Below, piece by piece: positions 1 through 12,400 of a DNA stretch of 64,000 bases. Source of the DNA: Lycocorax pyrrhopterus obiensis (Eukaryota; Chordata; Aves; Passeriformes; Paradisaeidae); assembly GCA_014706295.1 (NCBI GenBank), contig JACSVZ010000002.1, positions 104,948,047-105,012,046 of the forward strand, read 5' to 3'. Below the pieces are notes generated by a model. It saw only the letters and a program-made list of their open reading frames with translations. It was not told the DNA's origin and made no database searches. How positions within the stretch are numbered: position 1 is the stretch's first letter; each line of letters starts with the position of its first letter. Both the position numbers and the translations under genes were made by a program.

Positions 1-3000
1 AGAAGATCCACACAGAACCACACAGAACCATACCTGGGCTGATTTAATTCTACAGGTGCCATTCAGTCCTAAAGTGGGTAACTGTGAGCAAGAGGCAAGG
101 TAGACAAAGGGGGCCAAGTCAGCTCCTTGTGAAGGTGGGGATAATGAATGTTTTCAACTGCAATGGTGAAAGGGTTAATGTTTCCCTGCTCGTGTACTAT
201 CAATAGTTGCACTAACTTGTTTTCATTCTTTTCTAATGCTGTTGTTCATTTTCAGATTCCATTTTTAATATGTTAAATTCAGTTTTAATATTCTCCACAG
301 GAATTTAAAAACAATCTTCTCTTTAAAACTTAATTGTAGCATTTGTTATGCCATAAAAATACATTTTACATTTTCAGAGCCGATTTTGCAAAGTAGTTGG
401 ATAATAAATGAATAATAAGAACAACAAGACCCTTATTAAGTTTTTAGTCATTAAAGTGACCTAACATTTCAGAAAGAACAATAACTTTTCCAATAATGTT
501 CCAGAACAGTGATTATAATTATAACACACCAAAAAAATGTATGAAATGATGCTGTCTTTCTTGGACAGTAGGATGGAAATTTGTAATTATTTGTATTTTC
601 CACAAGCAGCATAAATTACCAGGGTTTCTCTCCCAGAAGAAATTGTGCCCCCTCCCACTGTAAGGAACACAAACAGCCATCCAAGCATTAATAAGGCTGA
701 TCACTCACCAGCACCGCCAGTCAGCCCCCTTGCAATGAACCTCCTTCTCCTGAGCAAGTGGATGAGGCACTGGTCAGTACCCTCGGTGCCTCCCTTGGGG
801 TCAGCCCGGGACAGAGCTGGTCAATCCAAACCCCCTACTCATTTCTGCTGTTGCAATGAGGCCCCATAAAAGCCCAGGAGATGCCACCAGCTCAGTTGTC
901 AGCAGCACTTTAGCAGCACCCCTGTACCAAGCACAAAGCACAGCCTTTCCACAGTTTCCCTGGTGCCAGCTCAGGATAAGAGGACATGCCCTAAGTGATG
1001 TAGGGCCTCCTCCACCTCCTTCCTTCTAACAAAGATCCCCGAGGCAGGGGCTTGGCCTGAGCCGGGGTGAGAGGTGAGGCATGGCTGGGCTCTTGGAGCC
1101 CAGGGGAGCCCAGGCAGCCGATACCGTGGGACACCTGTGCTCCTTCCCAAGCATAGATGTTAGCAGAGTGGTCCCACACCCTTGTGACCTCCCACACCAA
1201 TTAATACAGTTTATCATGATGGGTTTGGTCCTGGCTGGCATCAGGAGAGCCTCATCTGGAGCAGAACAGAGCAGCCCTGCCTGGCAGTGGCTGTGCCATT
1301 TCATGTACCTGCAGAATGGCCATAAGTGATACCAGAGAACATACTGCTGTGTGGTAAAGTCCAGCCCTTAACACTGTCCAAAGTACCATTTTGGCATCTC
1401 ACATTACTTTACAACTTATTCAGACCTGTTGATCCATCATCCCAATCACCTAATGCTCTCTCCCTAATTCAAAAAATCCAGGTGAAATCTGGACAGCAAG
1501 AGACTTGAGCAGCACTGTGGAGCCCCCAAATTATTTGTAACACCTTACAACCAAACATAAGTGGGTGCTGTGGCAAAGTGTTGACTAAACTTTTCCTGTC
1601 GCCTAATCAGCTGGAAATCTACCAGTACAAAATATCTTCTGTCTGAGTAAGAGCTGTTTTTCAGTCCTCTCAAGCAGCCCATGAGGACTGGGCTTCAGCC
1701 TGGTTTCTCATCCCAGTTCTCGTGCCTCACGCTGCCAATGCGATGCAGGAGGAGACTTTAAACGCATGCTAACCCTTAATCATGCCAATAGAGCCTTTGA
1801 AGTCACAGAGGACTTAATTTTAAACACTTCTCTCCCACAGTTCTAAAATAGCCACTGATACAATAAGCAATGAATGACCACGGCATTTCTCGAGCAGCAC
1901 TGAGAACAGGGGTCGTGTCTCAGGCAACAAAAACTTCGGAGAAGTTTGTTTTCAATGGGAGAAAGAGCACTGGCAAGAGCACTGCCCTGACTGCACAGAG
2001 CAGGACTGTTTTTTAAGATCAAGTAAACGCAATTCATCTCTTTCTTTAAAAAAAAAAAAAAAGCAGCAGTTGTCCATGGACTTTCCTATTCATACTTAGG
2101 TATAGTAGGTTGCAAACCAAGAGACAAAAAAGGACAGGTGACAACAATCTCAGCCCAGGACTATTGTGTTTGGCCCAGCACTGCTGCCCCAGCCACAACA
2201 CTTGGAGGAAGTGCCACACAAACAGAGGAAGCAGGATTCGGGCTGAGAAGGATTTAGTAACTGCATTACTACGCTCTCAGCACTGATGCCTGTGAAAGAT
2301 AAAACCTGGGAAAAGACCTCGGGTTCCTACTCCTTATTGTTGCTGCCTGGGATTTAACTTGTATGTCTGAACTATGTACATATTTCACTGATTTAGGTGG
2401 GGCGCCATGAACGTATTTGTACGGGCTGAGACAGTGACAGGACTGCTGATGTTTACAGTAACAGGTTAGAGAGGCTTTGCCAAAGCATTCTTAGTTTTTA
2501 AAAGGATTGGTCTGACCCAGCCCCCTTCCCCCTCTCCATTGTTATTTTGTCTGCTGGATTTACGGAAGAAGGAAATGGTAAATTACAAGAAAAAAATAGC
2601 ATTTATCTTGCCAGGACGTGTTGCTTTGAACTTGGATGATATTAACATATCAATCAGATTCAGTGATATGTTAAACAAGGTTGTCCCTGGTTTATGGTTC
2701 ACCAAAGCTGGGAGTTGAACCATAGCTTTGTCTGCCTGTCTGTATGGGTAGGGAGCTTAACTTAACTCCACCAGTCCAAATCCTTCATGTGGACACACAG
2801 CACTTACACTGGACACAGGGCACCATTTGTTTCATCTGAGTTATGTTGACCCAAAATAAAGTCCAGCTTACAATTTAATTCAGACTGAAAATTTGCCCAG
2901 ATGAAGCAATTACATAGTCACAAATACAGTGACTATGGCTGAAAATCCTTGAAGGATAAAAACATAGAACATAATATAATGTTCTGGGAATAAATGGGGA

Positions 3001-4424
3001 ATATAATGACAGAGTGCAATCACTCTGTTTAGAGTAATCGTGTAAGAGGAAATATTTTTGGATGACATTTCCAGTTCCCAATCAGAGTTTGGCCAATTAG
3101 ATGGAAAATTAATTCAGAAAGGAAACATTAATTAGGTCTTGATACAGATGCTAATTCCAAAATTTCATGAGGCTTCAAAGATCTGTCTTCTCCTCTCTGC
3201 CATTTCCTTATTATGGAATATTCATTATTTTACAATAACTCTTCAGGCTGGGGACAGCTTAATTTAACTACACTGCTTCCTTTGGGGACAACTAAGGACT
3301 TGCTATTTAAGTGTTAAATGGCAGTACTGAACTGGATGGTGATTTGAACTGGACTGAATTGGATTTACCATACAAGAGGCATGCCATGCACCAACCTACT
3401 GGCTACATGGAATTCAGAACAGAAGAAAGAGTGAATAAATCAAGTAATTCCCACAATTAATAGCTTAAAGAAAGAAGTCTTGCCCTCTCCCTTCTTCCCT
3501 CTTTTAGGAAAGAACAGACACTGAAATGAAGAAATACATATAAACAATATTTAATCTTGCTTGTAACTGCTTTTCTTCCCATATGTAAGCCACGAGTGAA
3601 AACAGATCTCACCAAATAAATACTATAAAGCCAAATAAATAATTTAATAAACAGTAACAATGCCCCAAAAGTAAATTAATCCTCAGGGCTTTAAATAAAT
3701 ATAGACAATTTAACTCAAAAGTACAATTTTTTTCCTCAAGGAATTGAAAGCTGAGAGTTACAGCGAAATCTTGATGTAACCATAACCATACCATCTACTA
3801 TAAATAAGTTGAACACACATTATTGTTTGGAAAATTAAATCAGCCCTTGGAAAAGTACTTTTACTCACTAGGTTTACAAGTAGTAAAACTCTACAGCTAA
3901 TCAGCAGACAGATGTCACAAATACATTTTGAATACTCAGACTTAGTATCCACACTTTCACAATTAACTTTTACATTCATGAAGTATTACAAACTAATAGA
4001 AAAAGAGCTGCAGTTAAAAAATAAAAATGCTGTAAGTTCAAAGCCCAGGATCATAGCACAGTAATAACTCTCTGTAAGTGAAGAGAGAGAAAAACCCCAA
4101 ATATTCTGATTTAAGAAAACAAGTAGCTACAGAAAATGAAGTCCAGTTTCCTGTGGCTTTGAATTATCTTGTGCCTAACAAGATGCAAACTCTGATTGAA
4201 ACTTTTCCTAAGGTTGAGGCATCTCTCAGCTCCTTTTCTCTCCCATGGAGGTTTTCTGATGTCCAATAATAACGCTTGGCTCATAAAGAAGTCTTTCCTT
4301 TAGCAGAAAAATAAGTCAGACCCCTCAACTCTGCTCAGCTACTGATTTTCACTAAACACAGAAGAAACTGATGTCAACTTTCCTACAGCAAATAAACAGA
4401 AATTACTCAGCAAATTTGAGGATT
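1..4424. other. Intergenic DNA, no gene recognised
   Basis: AT-rich sequence with stops in all frames. The few open frames are short (under about 95 codons), overlap on both strands and resemble no family I know. A 15-base A run lies at 2048-2062. I see no splice-framed exon, RNA gene or recognisable repeat. By synteny known from other amniotes this is probably part of the gap between GATA6 and RBBP8, which is inference because GATA6 is not in the window. Confidence 0.6.
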
Positions 4425-4663
4425 GTGGCAGGAGAGGTTCAGATTAGATATTAGAAAAAAAATTTCTCTGCAAGAGTGGCTAGGCATTGGAATATGCTGT
4501 CCAGGGAGGTGGCAGAGTCACCAGCTCCAGAAGTGTTCGAGAGATATCTGGATGTGGCCCCTGGAGATATAGTTTAGGGCTGATTATAGTGGTGCCACCT
4601 TGATGGTTGGACTAGATGAACTTGAGGATCTCTTCCAACCTTGACAATTCTGTGATTCTGTGA
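4425..4663 (+). mobile_element. CR1 LINE, 3' end fragment
   Basis: The stretch carries the landmarks of the CR1 3' untranslated end in sense orientation. These are an 'attggaat...ctgtccagggaggtggcagagtc' type block near 4488-4520, the 'ggttggactagatgaactt' block near 4604-4622, 'tctcttccaacc' near 4631, and the terminal direct repeat 'attctgtgattctgtga' ending at 4663. It is 5'-truncated, as most CR1 copies are, and diverged enough to be old. It has no coding capacity. The 5' edge is approximate. Confidence 0.85.
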
Positions 4664-7600
4664 ATTTCAAAAATTATAGAGGCCTGAAAGACAGGAACTG
4701 GGCAGCATGACAATAATATGCATTTCTTTATGAAGCAGGTTGAAAGTGAAAGTATTTTTTGTGCACTTGCTTTTGTCTCAGATCAATTTGTCCCTCTTTA
4801 AATACCAAGTTTTTCGTCATATGCCAATTTTATATAAACAAGGAGCGTGGGGTTTCTTTGTAAGTTAGAAAAACAGTAGTAATAGCAGGGGAAAGGAATC
4901 TAGCAGAGGTACTTCAAAAGAGGAGAGTAAAAGATCTGTGAAACTGCTACTCAGTACAGGTAATTCTGGTAATGAGGTTAAGAAAACATTTTTTAGAACA
5001 TATTCTGATGTGCTTTAATACCATCAAAAATCATGGCTCAAATAAGTAAATCCTAATTCTACACTCCTCAGGAGCTCTTTTGTATAAACTTAAAGTAAAC
5101 TCTCTTTAAGTGGAGAACAAGGTTTCTAGGGCAATGCCAAAAAGGATAAAGGAGGACATATCTTCTGCTTCAGCATTTCCTTATCTCTGTATTCAAATCA
5201 TTACTTCGGCATTTTTGACTTGGAAAAAAAAATTCTCCTTGCTCAGCTTTTGCCTAAAATGTAGTTACATCCTTTATTGAGAAGAGCATGCAGAAGGACA
5301 ATTGGCTACATTCAATTCTGAAAGTGCTTTAATAAAGCATCTCTACAGCAGGGGTAAATGCTGTACAGCCAAACCTTGCCAGCAGCTCCTCTGCTATTGC
5401 AGGGCAGCAGCTGCACTGCCCCTCGTGCTCTCCTCTGTGCCAGATCACCCAGAGGGTGAATATCAATTTACTGTTCAGTGTGGATGAGGCCCCAAAGACC
5501 TTGCATGACAAGTCAAAGCAACACCAGGGTCTTATTTGCCTACTCAAAAAATAATTTAGTGTATGCTTTTAAAACTAAAGTCATCGATGAATTTAAAGAT
5601 GTATTTCATCTGGTGAGACAAATTTTACAACAGGGAAGGATTAGCAAACTTGTAAGAATATCTCTTTGTCACAAGTATTTCCACTCTTGTCTAACAGATT
5701 TTGGCTACGTTCCCCCAGAAAAAGCACCAGAGGTCATGCATATTGCAACTATGGTTTACCTCAGCCAGTAAAACCAATTATTCTTTGCATCCCTCTCTTC
5801 ATTTTTTCCTAGGGAGATAATTTCTTCTGGGACTGCTCACTCATGGCATCTGGCGGGGATCTAGGGATATATTTGAAAGTCCTTTATACGAATCCTCAAG
5901 TCAGAATTAGCTTACACAGGGATGCAGAAGTAACCCACCAGATACAAAAAGCTTTAGTCATCAGCTCAACTCTATTGACAACACTTTTCCATCCAGCTTT
6001 CTTTGAGAAGAAGGAATCATACGAGTTAAGGCAAGTCTGCCACAAGTTTGAGACCCAGGGTCCCAAAGCTGGATTCTGTTCCTGAGTATGAGAAGCACAC
6101 ACAGGAATACACATCTAGGCACGCAAGTCCTCTCTCTGAGGAATCTCAGGTGGCACTTGGGTCTCCATTCAGGAGCCTCTAAAACACGTCTGCTGCGGCA
6201 TTTGATCCCTCCTGAGGCAACTACATCTGGTACCTTCAATAGGGAAAATCAAATGGGATATTCTAAATATCACCTACTTAAACCTACTTGGCCTCAGTGG
6301 CCCAGAAAGGTCATGGATAAAATTTAAACCTTTCACATACTTTTTATTGAGGTTTTGAAACCAGTTTTTGGAAATGAGCACCTGAAGGACTGTCCTTTTC
6401 ATATGCTGTCTGCAAAGAACCAGCAAGTACCAATGACAACCTCCACAGTCTTTGATGATTCTCATCTGACTGGAAGCCATCAAATCCACCTGGACTACCT
6501 AAACCATGAGAGGAATCAGCCAGCACAGATTTTCCATGTAATTTACCCAATATTTTAATTACCAGCCAAACCAAACAGCAGAAGGTTCAGGAAACACACA
6601 ATATAATTGGGAATTCACCACCTGCCTGGTTCAAAAAGCTCACACAAAACCACATTGTTTTATAGGTTTCAAAAAGAGAAGGAGGATGAAAAATAGTAAG
6701 CATTTGATTGCTTTTCTTCCACAAAATCCCCCTTTTCTAGAAAATTTCTCTTGTAGCTCGATTTTAACAGAACTACTATAGCAAACTGAAACTTTTCAGT
6801 GGCCCAGACTGTAACTTTGGGTCCATACTCTGCATTTTCCCAGAGATAAGACTGATAGAAGCTTGACATTTTTTTCTGAGACTATAGCCCATCCTATGCA
6901 ATTAAGGACTCTATGGAAAAAAAACATGTAAATGTCATGAACATGGAAGAGACAATGTAACAGAGACAACGGATTTCTGATATTTTGTTACTTTGTAGGG
7001 CTTGACTTGCAAGCTGAATAATGTAGGTTTTACATGCAATTCCATTAAAGGGAAAAATGAGGGACAGAGTACTGGAAAACTTCATGAGTAGTCATCAGGT
7101 CCCAAAAGCTTAGATCCACAGCACAGCCTACGATTGTCCTAATCTGCTTGAGCATTTGGTGACACAGTAGAAGACTATTGTCTATGCCCAGCCACGGGAG
7201 GGAGATGAGACAGAACTTTAATGAATATATTTCAAAGCCATTTGTTAGACAGCAAATGAAAGATGAAAGTTGGGAAAGCACAGTTCAATCACAGAAGAAA
7301 AATGTATTTTCTTTTTGGAAAACTGCTGTTCTTGTTCTCCCTGGCTTCTCTCTCCATCCCCACATCTGTTCCCACTTACTCTGCGCCCATTTTCTCACTG
7401 GGAAGCATCAGACAATCTTTACTGCAGGCACAAATATCCATTCCAAGTGTCTTCGAGGGAATACATTCTTAGTCATGCTTCTACTCTACTGGGTGTCCTT
7501 ACTTTACATGCAAGTCTGTGTCCACATGTGTCCCAGGCTTCGACTCAGCAAAATACTTATGCAGGGATCTCACAGTACAGAAGTGCTTAACCCCCCAAAT

Positions 7601-9329
7601 GTCTAGCATGCACTTAATTTTGAGAATTCATTCCACTGAAGCTGGCAGAAGTGCAGTGTTTGTCACTGTATTCTCCTAAGCTGGGGCTTGAGACTTGCAT
7701 ACTGCACTTATTTGTGACACTGACAGCCAAAAATGCATATTAATTCTATAGCAAACACAACACTTCTGGTTTTCAAAGAAAATGTAAGTTGTACATAATG
7801 CAAATGTAAAATGTAAGGTGAGAAAGACTGTTATTTCCCCCACACTTCCTCTGATGAGTTAATTAATAATTTTTTTCCTTACTTTATTATACACTCAAAA
7901 CTCAGAGCAAGACTTTACTTGTCTGACTTGCGACAGTGCTGTGAATTCTCTGTGTGTCCCTTGTGTGTCTCCCAGGGAGAATCAGCGAGCCCTTGGGGGC
8001 CTCTTTCTCACTCCTTACTGATTTTCTCCCAGGGAAGGCTCCTTACCCTCAGCCCTCTAGGTGGCTCAGGTGTCCTTTACAGACAAAACACACCACAAAC
8101 ACTTTGATGAAGGGGGGAAAGATGCCCAAAATCACAATGACGCCCTTATTTGCCTATTGCTTGTGGATAAATGATTGTGTTCCGTGGGAGGAATAGAGAA
8201 CTGGCATGAATCAGGAAACATCATAAGGCCAACAGGTTGCTATGCAAAATAATGACTTAATAGGCAATGCCTGTAAGCATTTATTGTATTAAATAATTGC
8301 AATTAACCTGTTTCAAGTACTACGAAGATTTTCATTCAACCAGAAATGCAAGAGTTCACTGTGCAGTGAAGCCACTAAATGTAGAAAATCATTGCTCAGA
8401 AAATCATAGGTCTGCAAGAAAAGAACTTTGCTGCTAGCCCTCCCTTTTTTTTTTCTTTTTTTTTTTCCCCAGGAGAAAAGCAGCTGATATAACAGGACAG
8501 GACATTTTCCACTCAGAAAACATGCATGCTCAGGCAGGCTGGAGGACTGTGTAAAACAGGCAGCTGCAGAGAGATGAGTAAGTCCCATCCATTCAGAGAT
8601 AAAACACCTTTTTTTTTTTTTTTTTACATAGGATAGTCTAATGTGGAAACTGCCAATCCTTCTCCTCTCACTACTTCTTTGATGTTCATTTGCTTTAAAA
8701 TTTTTCCCCTGTGATGAACAACAGAGATTGCCAGCAAGTATTTGCAAGCTCAGCAGCAAAGCAGAAGGAACTGAAGACTTGTTGCTCAAAATGAATCCTT
8801 GAAAATGACCGTCTACAGTCATTCCCTTCTGTTTGCTCCACTTAGTGAGTTATGGGATAAAGGGAAGCAAACAAAGTATGATGGCAATAGCTATAATAAT
8901 AATAGCAACTCACCAATGTTTGTAAAACCTCTCTTGGAGGCATGTAAATATGCAACGTATCACTCTGAAAGGGATACTGAAGAAGGCATATTTATTTCCT
9001 CACAGGTTGCCTCTTTTTACCAATACATTTTGGGTTTTAATAGCATCACTGATTTTTGACAGCAAATTTCAATGCTGTAAAAAATACCACGAGAACAGTG
9101 AAAAGTGTACATAAACCAGTACACTGTCCATGAGGGTGGGATGCTTTGGCAGGAGTGCAAGACCAGAGTCAGAATATTGGAAGATGGTAGCATTTCCTCC
9201 AGACACACTCCCCGTCTCAAACCATCGCATATGTTGCACATGATGAACACAGAGAGCACAATCTGCTCCTTCAGAAATCAGCCGTTCTGGGAGCTCCCCT
9301 TGCCTGAGACGTCACTTGCCTGAAGCAGC
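4664..9329. other. Intergenic DNA, no gene recognised
   Basis: AT-rich non-coding sequence. T-rich tracts lie at about 8445-8467 and 8609-8625; the second is 17 consecutive T. The longest open frame, on the minus strand across 8313-8822, runs through these tracts (giving lysine runs) and looks like chance. No repeat family or RNA gene was recognised. Confidence 0.55.
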
Positions 9330-9342
9330 AGGGCGGGTGGCG

Positions 9343-9357
9343 GCACTAGGTGGCACT
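9343..9357 (+). promoter_or_regulatory. CTCF-like binding motif (forward)
   Basis: GCACTAGGTGGCACT matches the CTCF core CCASYAGRKGGCRSY at 14 of 15 positions; only the first base differs. It sits in a CpG-bearing patch within AT-rich desert and pairs with a reverse-oriented motif 45 bp downstream. CTCF sites oriented towards each other are the known geometry of loop anchors, though usually at much larger separation. Binding is inference. Confidence 0.5.
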
Positions 9358-9402
9358 GGAAGCTCTGCGGTTAAGGCAATTTTAGTGTTATTTTGGGCTT
9401 TA

Positions 9403-9417
9403 AGCGCCATCTGGTGT
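9403..9417 (-). promoter_or_regulatory. CTCF-like binding motif (reverse)
   Basis: Read on the minus strand, ACACCAGATGGCGCT matches CCASYAGRKGGCRSY at 14 of 15 positions. It includes the CpG in GGCGCT that is typical of strong sites. It faces the forward motif at 9343-9357. The pair forms a candidate insulator in the desert about 23 kb upstream of the RBBP8 promoter. Confidence 0.5.
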
Positions 9418-9420
9418 TAT

Positions 9421-12400
9421 CGTCGGCTTTTTCTTGAAAAGTCTGGTTACGGGACCCCGACGCTGGCAACCTCCACTGTTGATGGTTTATAATCAATATA
9501 CATAACTAGATACTAAAATACAGTACCATCGAGTTTTGCTGAACGGATTAGTATTTCCCCTCCTTTCTTGTTATACTTTTGGAAAGGAGTTCAATACTTA
9601 TCAATTCTGATTTTTAGCCAAAAACATTTAATCAGAGAAAGTTTGGCTTAAAGGCATGAATGTGCTGCCAGATGCACTCCCGCTTCTGGATGTAAGAGCA
9701 TTTCAATGCCCTTTCCTTCACAGCTCCTTGGCTTCTCTTCCTTTAGGCTTTCTCTTGAAAACTCAAGCAAACAGGTAAGACAAATCAGAGACTGCCATGG
9801 GAGGCAAGACCACAAAGATCAAACAAACAAAATCACACAACCATATATTCTTCCAACTCCCCTCCACCCTGCCCCCTTCCCAAAAAGAAACACCAAACCA
9901 AAACAATAACAAAGGACTAGTCCTTCACAATAATCCCCAAAGCCTGCAATGTACCTAATCATCAGTCAAGATGTGGCACATGAATGCCAACCACCTAGTA
10001 AGGATTTTCTTCCTAGCAAGCTTGTTGCAACTCTGCTCATTCCTGTCTCCATCATTTACTTGTTTAGCCTGAAATGCTTTAGTAACAAATAACAACTTAT
10101 TTTATATCCCTAGAATATTCCTTCTGGATAGAAGAGTGTATTATTTGTGTAAGCAAAACCCTAGATTCTGCTTTGCCATTTCCTGGACAACATACATTGC
10201 TGTGTGGAAGGCAGTGTGCAACAGGTACGTATTGAGCTTCCCAAAAACAGGCATCTATTTCACATTTTGAAAGACCCTTGCACTATTGTAAAGGCTGGGA
10301 GGGCAGGGGAAGGCTTCTTTCAGTCTTGCTCATGTTGAGGCTGACAGAGATCCTTTTCACTTCTTTAGGGGCATACAGTGGATTTTATCTTTTGCTACTA
10401 CTTTGTAAATTGATGCTGTAAGGAGAAATTGCCAGCATAGTGTGACAAGAAGAAACAGCTCTGGCTCTAGGAGCTGGTGGGTGACTGATGCTGGGTAGCA
10501 GCTGACGAAACCACTCCAGACACTGTCTACAGACAGGGCAGGGGACTCCACTGACTCCACCTTGAAAGGCAGAAGGGCTAACTTGTTCTTCCTGGGATTA
10601 CCAACACTGGCACACCAAAGCCAAAACTCAGATTACCTTTGTATAACTTGCCAACAATTTCTTTACCCTGTTATTATCCAACATCCCATCACCTGGGGGC
10701 AAGGATGGAGGGGGCTGCCAGGTAAACACCAGGGCATAAGGTGGGCACTTCTGCAAACTGCCAGACCAAGCAGGTTAGCCAGGGGAATTCAGAAAGGAGT
10801 GTGAAACGGTTGACCTACCTAAAAATGAATCCTCTCAGAGACATAATGAAGACAGAATTTGCATTAGAAATTCATACAGCTGTTTGGAGAGGAGAATGTT
10901 GCCCTCAGGGACAAATCCACTCCCTAACACCCAGCCTTAGCGTCTCCCTCATGCCTGGCCAAGGTCCTCCCCCTCATGAGGAAGAATCCTGCCCCCGAGG
11001 CGCCTAAGCAACAGTGGAGCTGAGGAGGCTGCTTTATTAAATTAAATGTCCTCGTGGGAGGATGCAATTCAGGGGTTTTTTTTCTTGTTTCTTTTTTTTC
11101 CCCCTCAAATGAAGTTCCCTTCTCAGAGAAGAGTGTTTCATTTTGAAAAATTAATTCTGTGCGGCATGATTCAAACTGAACTTTGTCTCTTTGTTCCCTT
11201 TTTAAAGTCAAGTTGCATGAAAAGTAATACGTTTCCAAAATCAGATTGTCTCCTCCTTCAGATCTGATTACTTATTCCAAGTTCATCATTAGGATAGTGT
11301 AATGTGGATCCATGCTTTAAGCAGGACTCTCCAGTGAAAACAATGAGTGTTCTGCCTTCTGCCTAAATTAATAACACAACATGTCCCGTAGAAAATAACT
11401 AAAAGATAAATCAAGCCAAGTTAGTCCCATTTAGGCTAAATGTGGGAGTTTTGCTTTGAAGTAAGAACATAGCCATTTGGTCTTGTTCTGTTCTAAAAGA
11501 AATTAATTTGAGAAACACATCCTAAATAATAAAGTCAGGCAAGCATTTTGTATATAAGTAACCAGGACTACATCCCTGAAATACAAATGAGGATTCTTTT
11601 CAGCTTTAATATCGGGTTTTCCATACAAAATATTCAGCATAAACTCTCAAATCCAATATTCCTCTTTACTTTTTATAATTAGCTTTTTTTTTTTTTTACT
11701 TTAGTCAGTGTAACTCCTTAACAACACACTCCTTTTGCCTATTTTGTACTATTCTGCTCATGCTAGACCACAAAAATAAAACATTTTTGTCGAAGCAGCT
11801 TAGAAGGTCTGTACTTTTGTTAAGTGCGTGCTTTACTTGGTGTATCTGCACCACAAATAAACAAAAGAAGAAGGTCACACCATTGTGCCCCTGTGTGGCT
11901 TCAGTAACAGGACTCTGGACTATACACAGGTCTGGGCACCACAATGGTTACTTTTAGACTGCATTTCAAGCTTGTATCCCAGCACATACTTAAGTTCAAA
12001 TTTGTTTCATGTCCAAATAATTTCAATATTAACACCCAAAACACACGAGTTTCAAATCCAAGGAGATTTGGAGTCACACTATTCTTTAGTCCAGATTCAA
12101 ACATGTGTCAACCCATAGGCTATGTTAACTTATGTCATATTACATGCTCTTATCACCGTGCCGCAAAATTACGTGGTCAATACAATGCACACAAGGCAGC
12201 GTAGGTACCTTCTAAAAAGGCTGGTGTCTGCAGCAAAACACTGTAGGATATGTAGGCTGCTGAACTGTGCTTCAGGGCCAGAACTGCAGACACACAGATG
12301 AGAAAGTGCATTTTGTTTCACGCAGCTTTCTGGCTTGTGCTCTACCCGCAAGGGTAAGAGAGATGCAGCCTGTGTGGCCCAAAATTTCCTGATTCTTCTT

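Noticed and set aside
5302..5771. Consecutive open frames that might be exons of a gene
   Set aside because: No consistent splice phases, no homology recognised, and overlapping frames on the opposite strand.
8313..8822. 169-codon minus-strand open frame
   Set aside because: Passes through poly-T tracts giving lysine runs; nothing recognisable.
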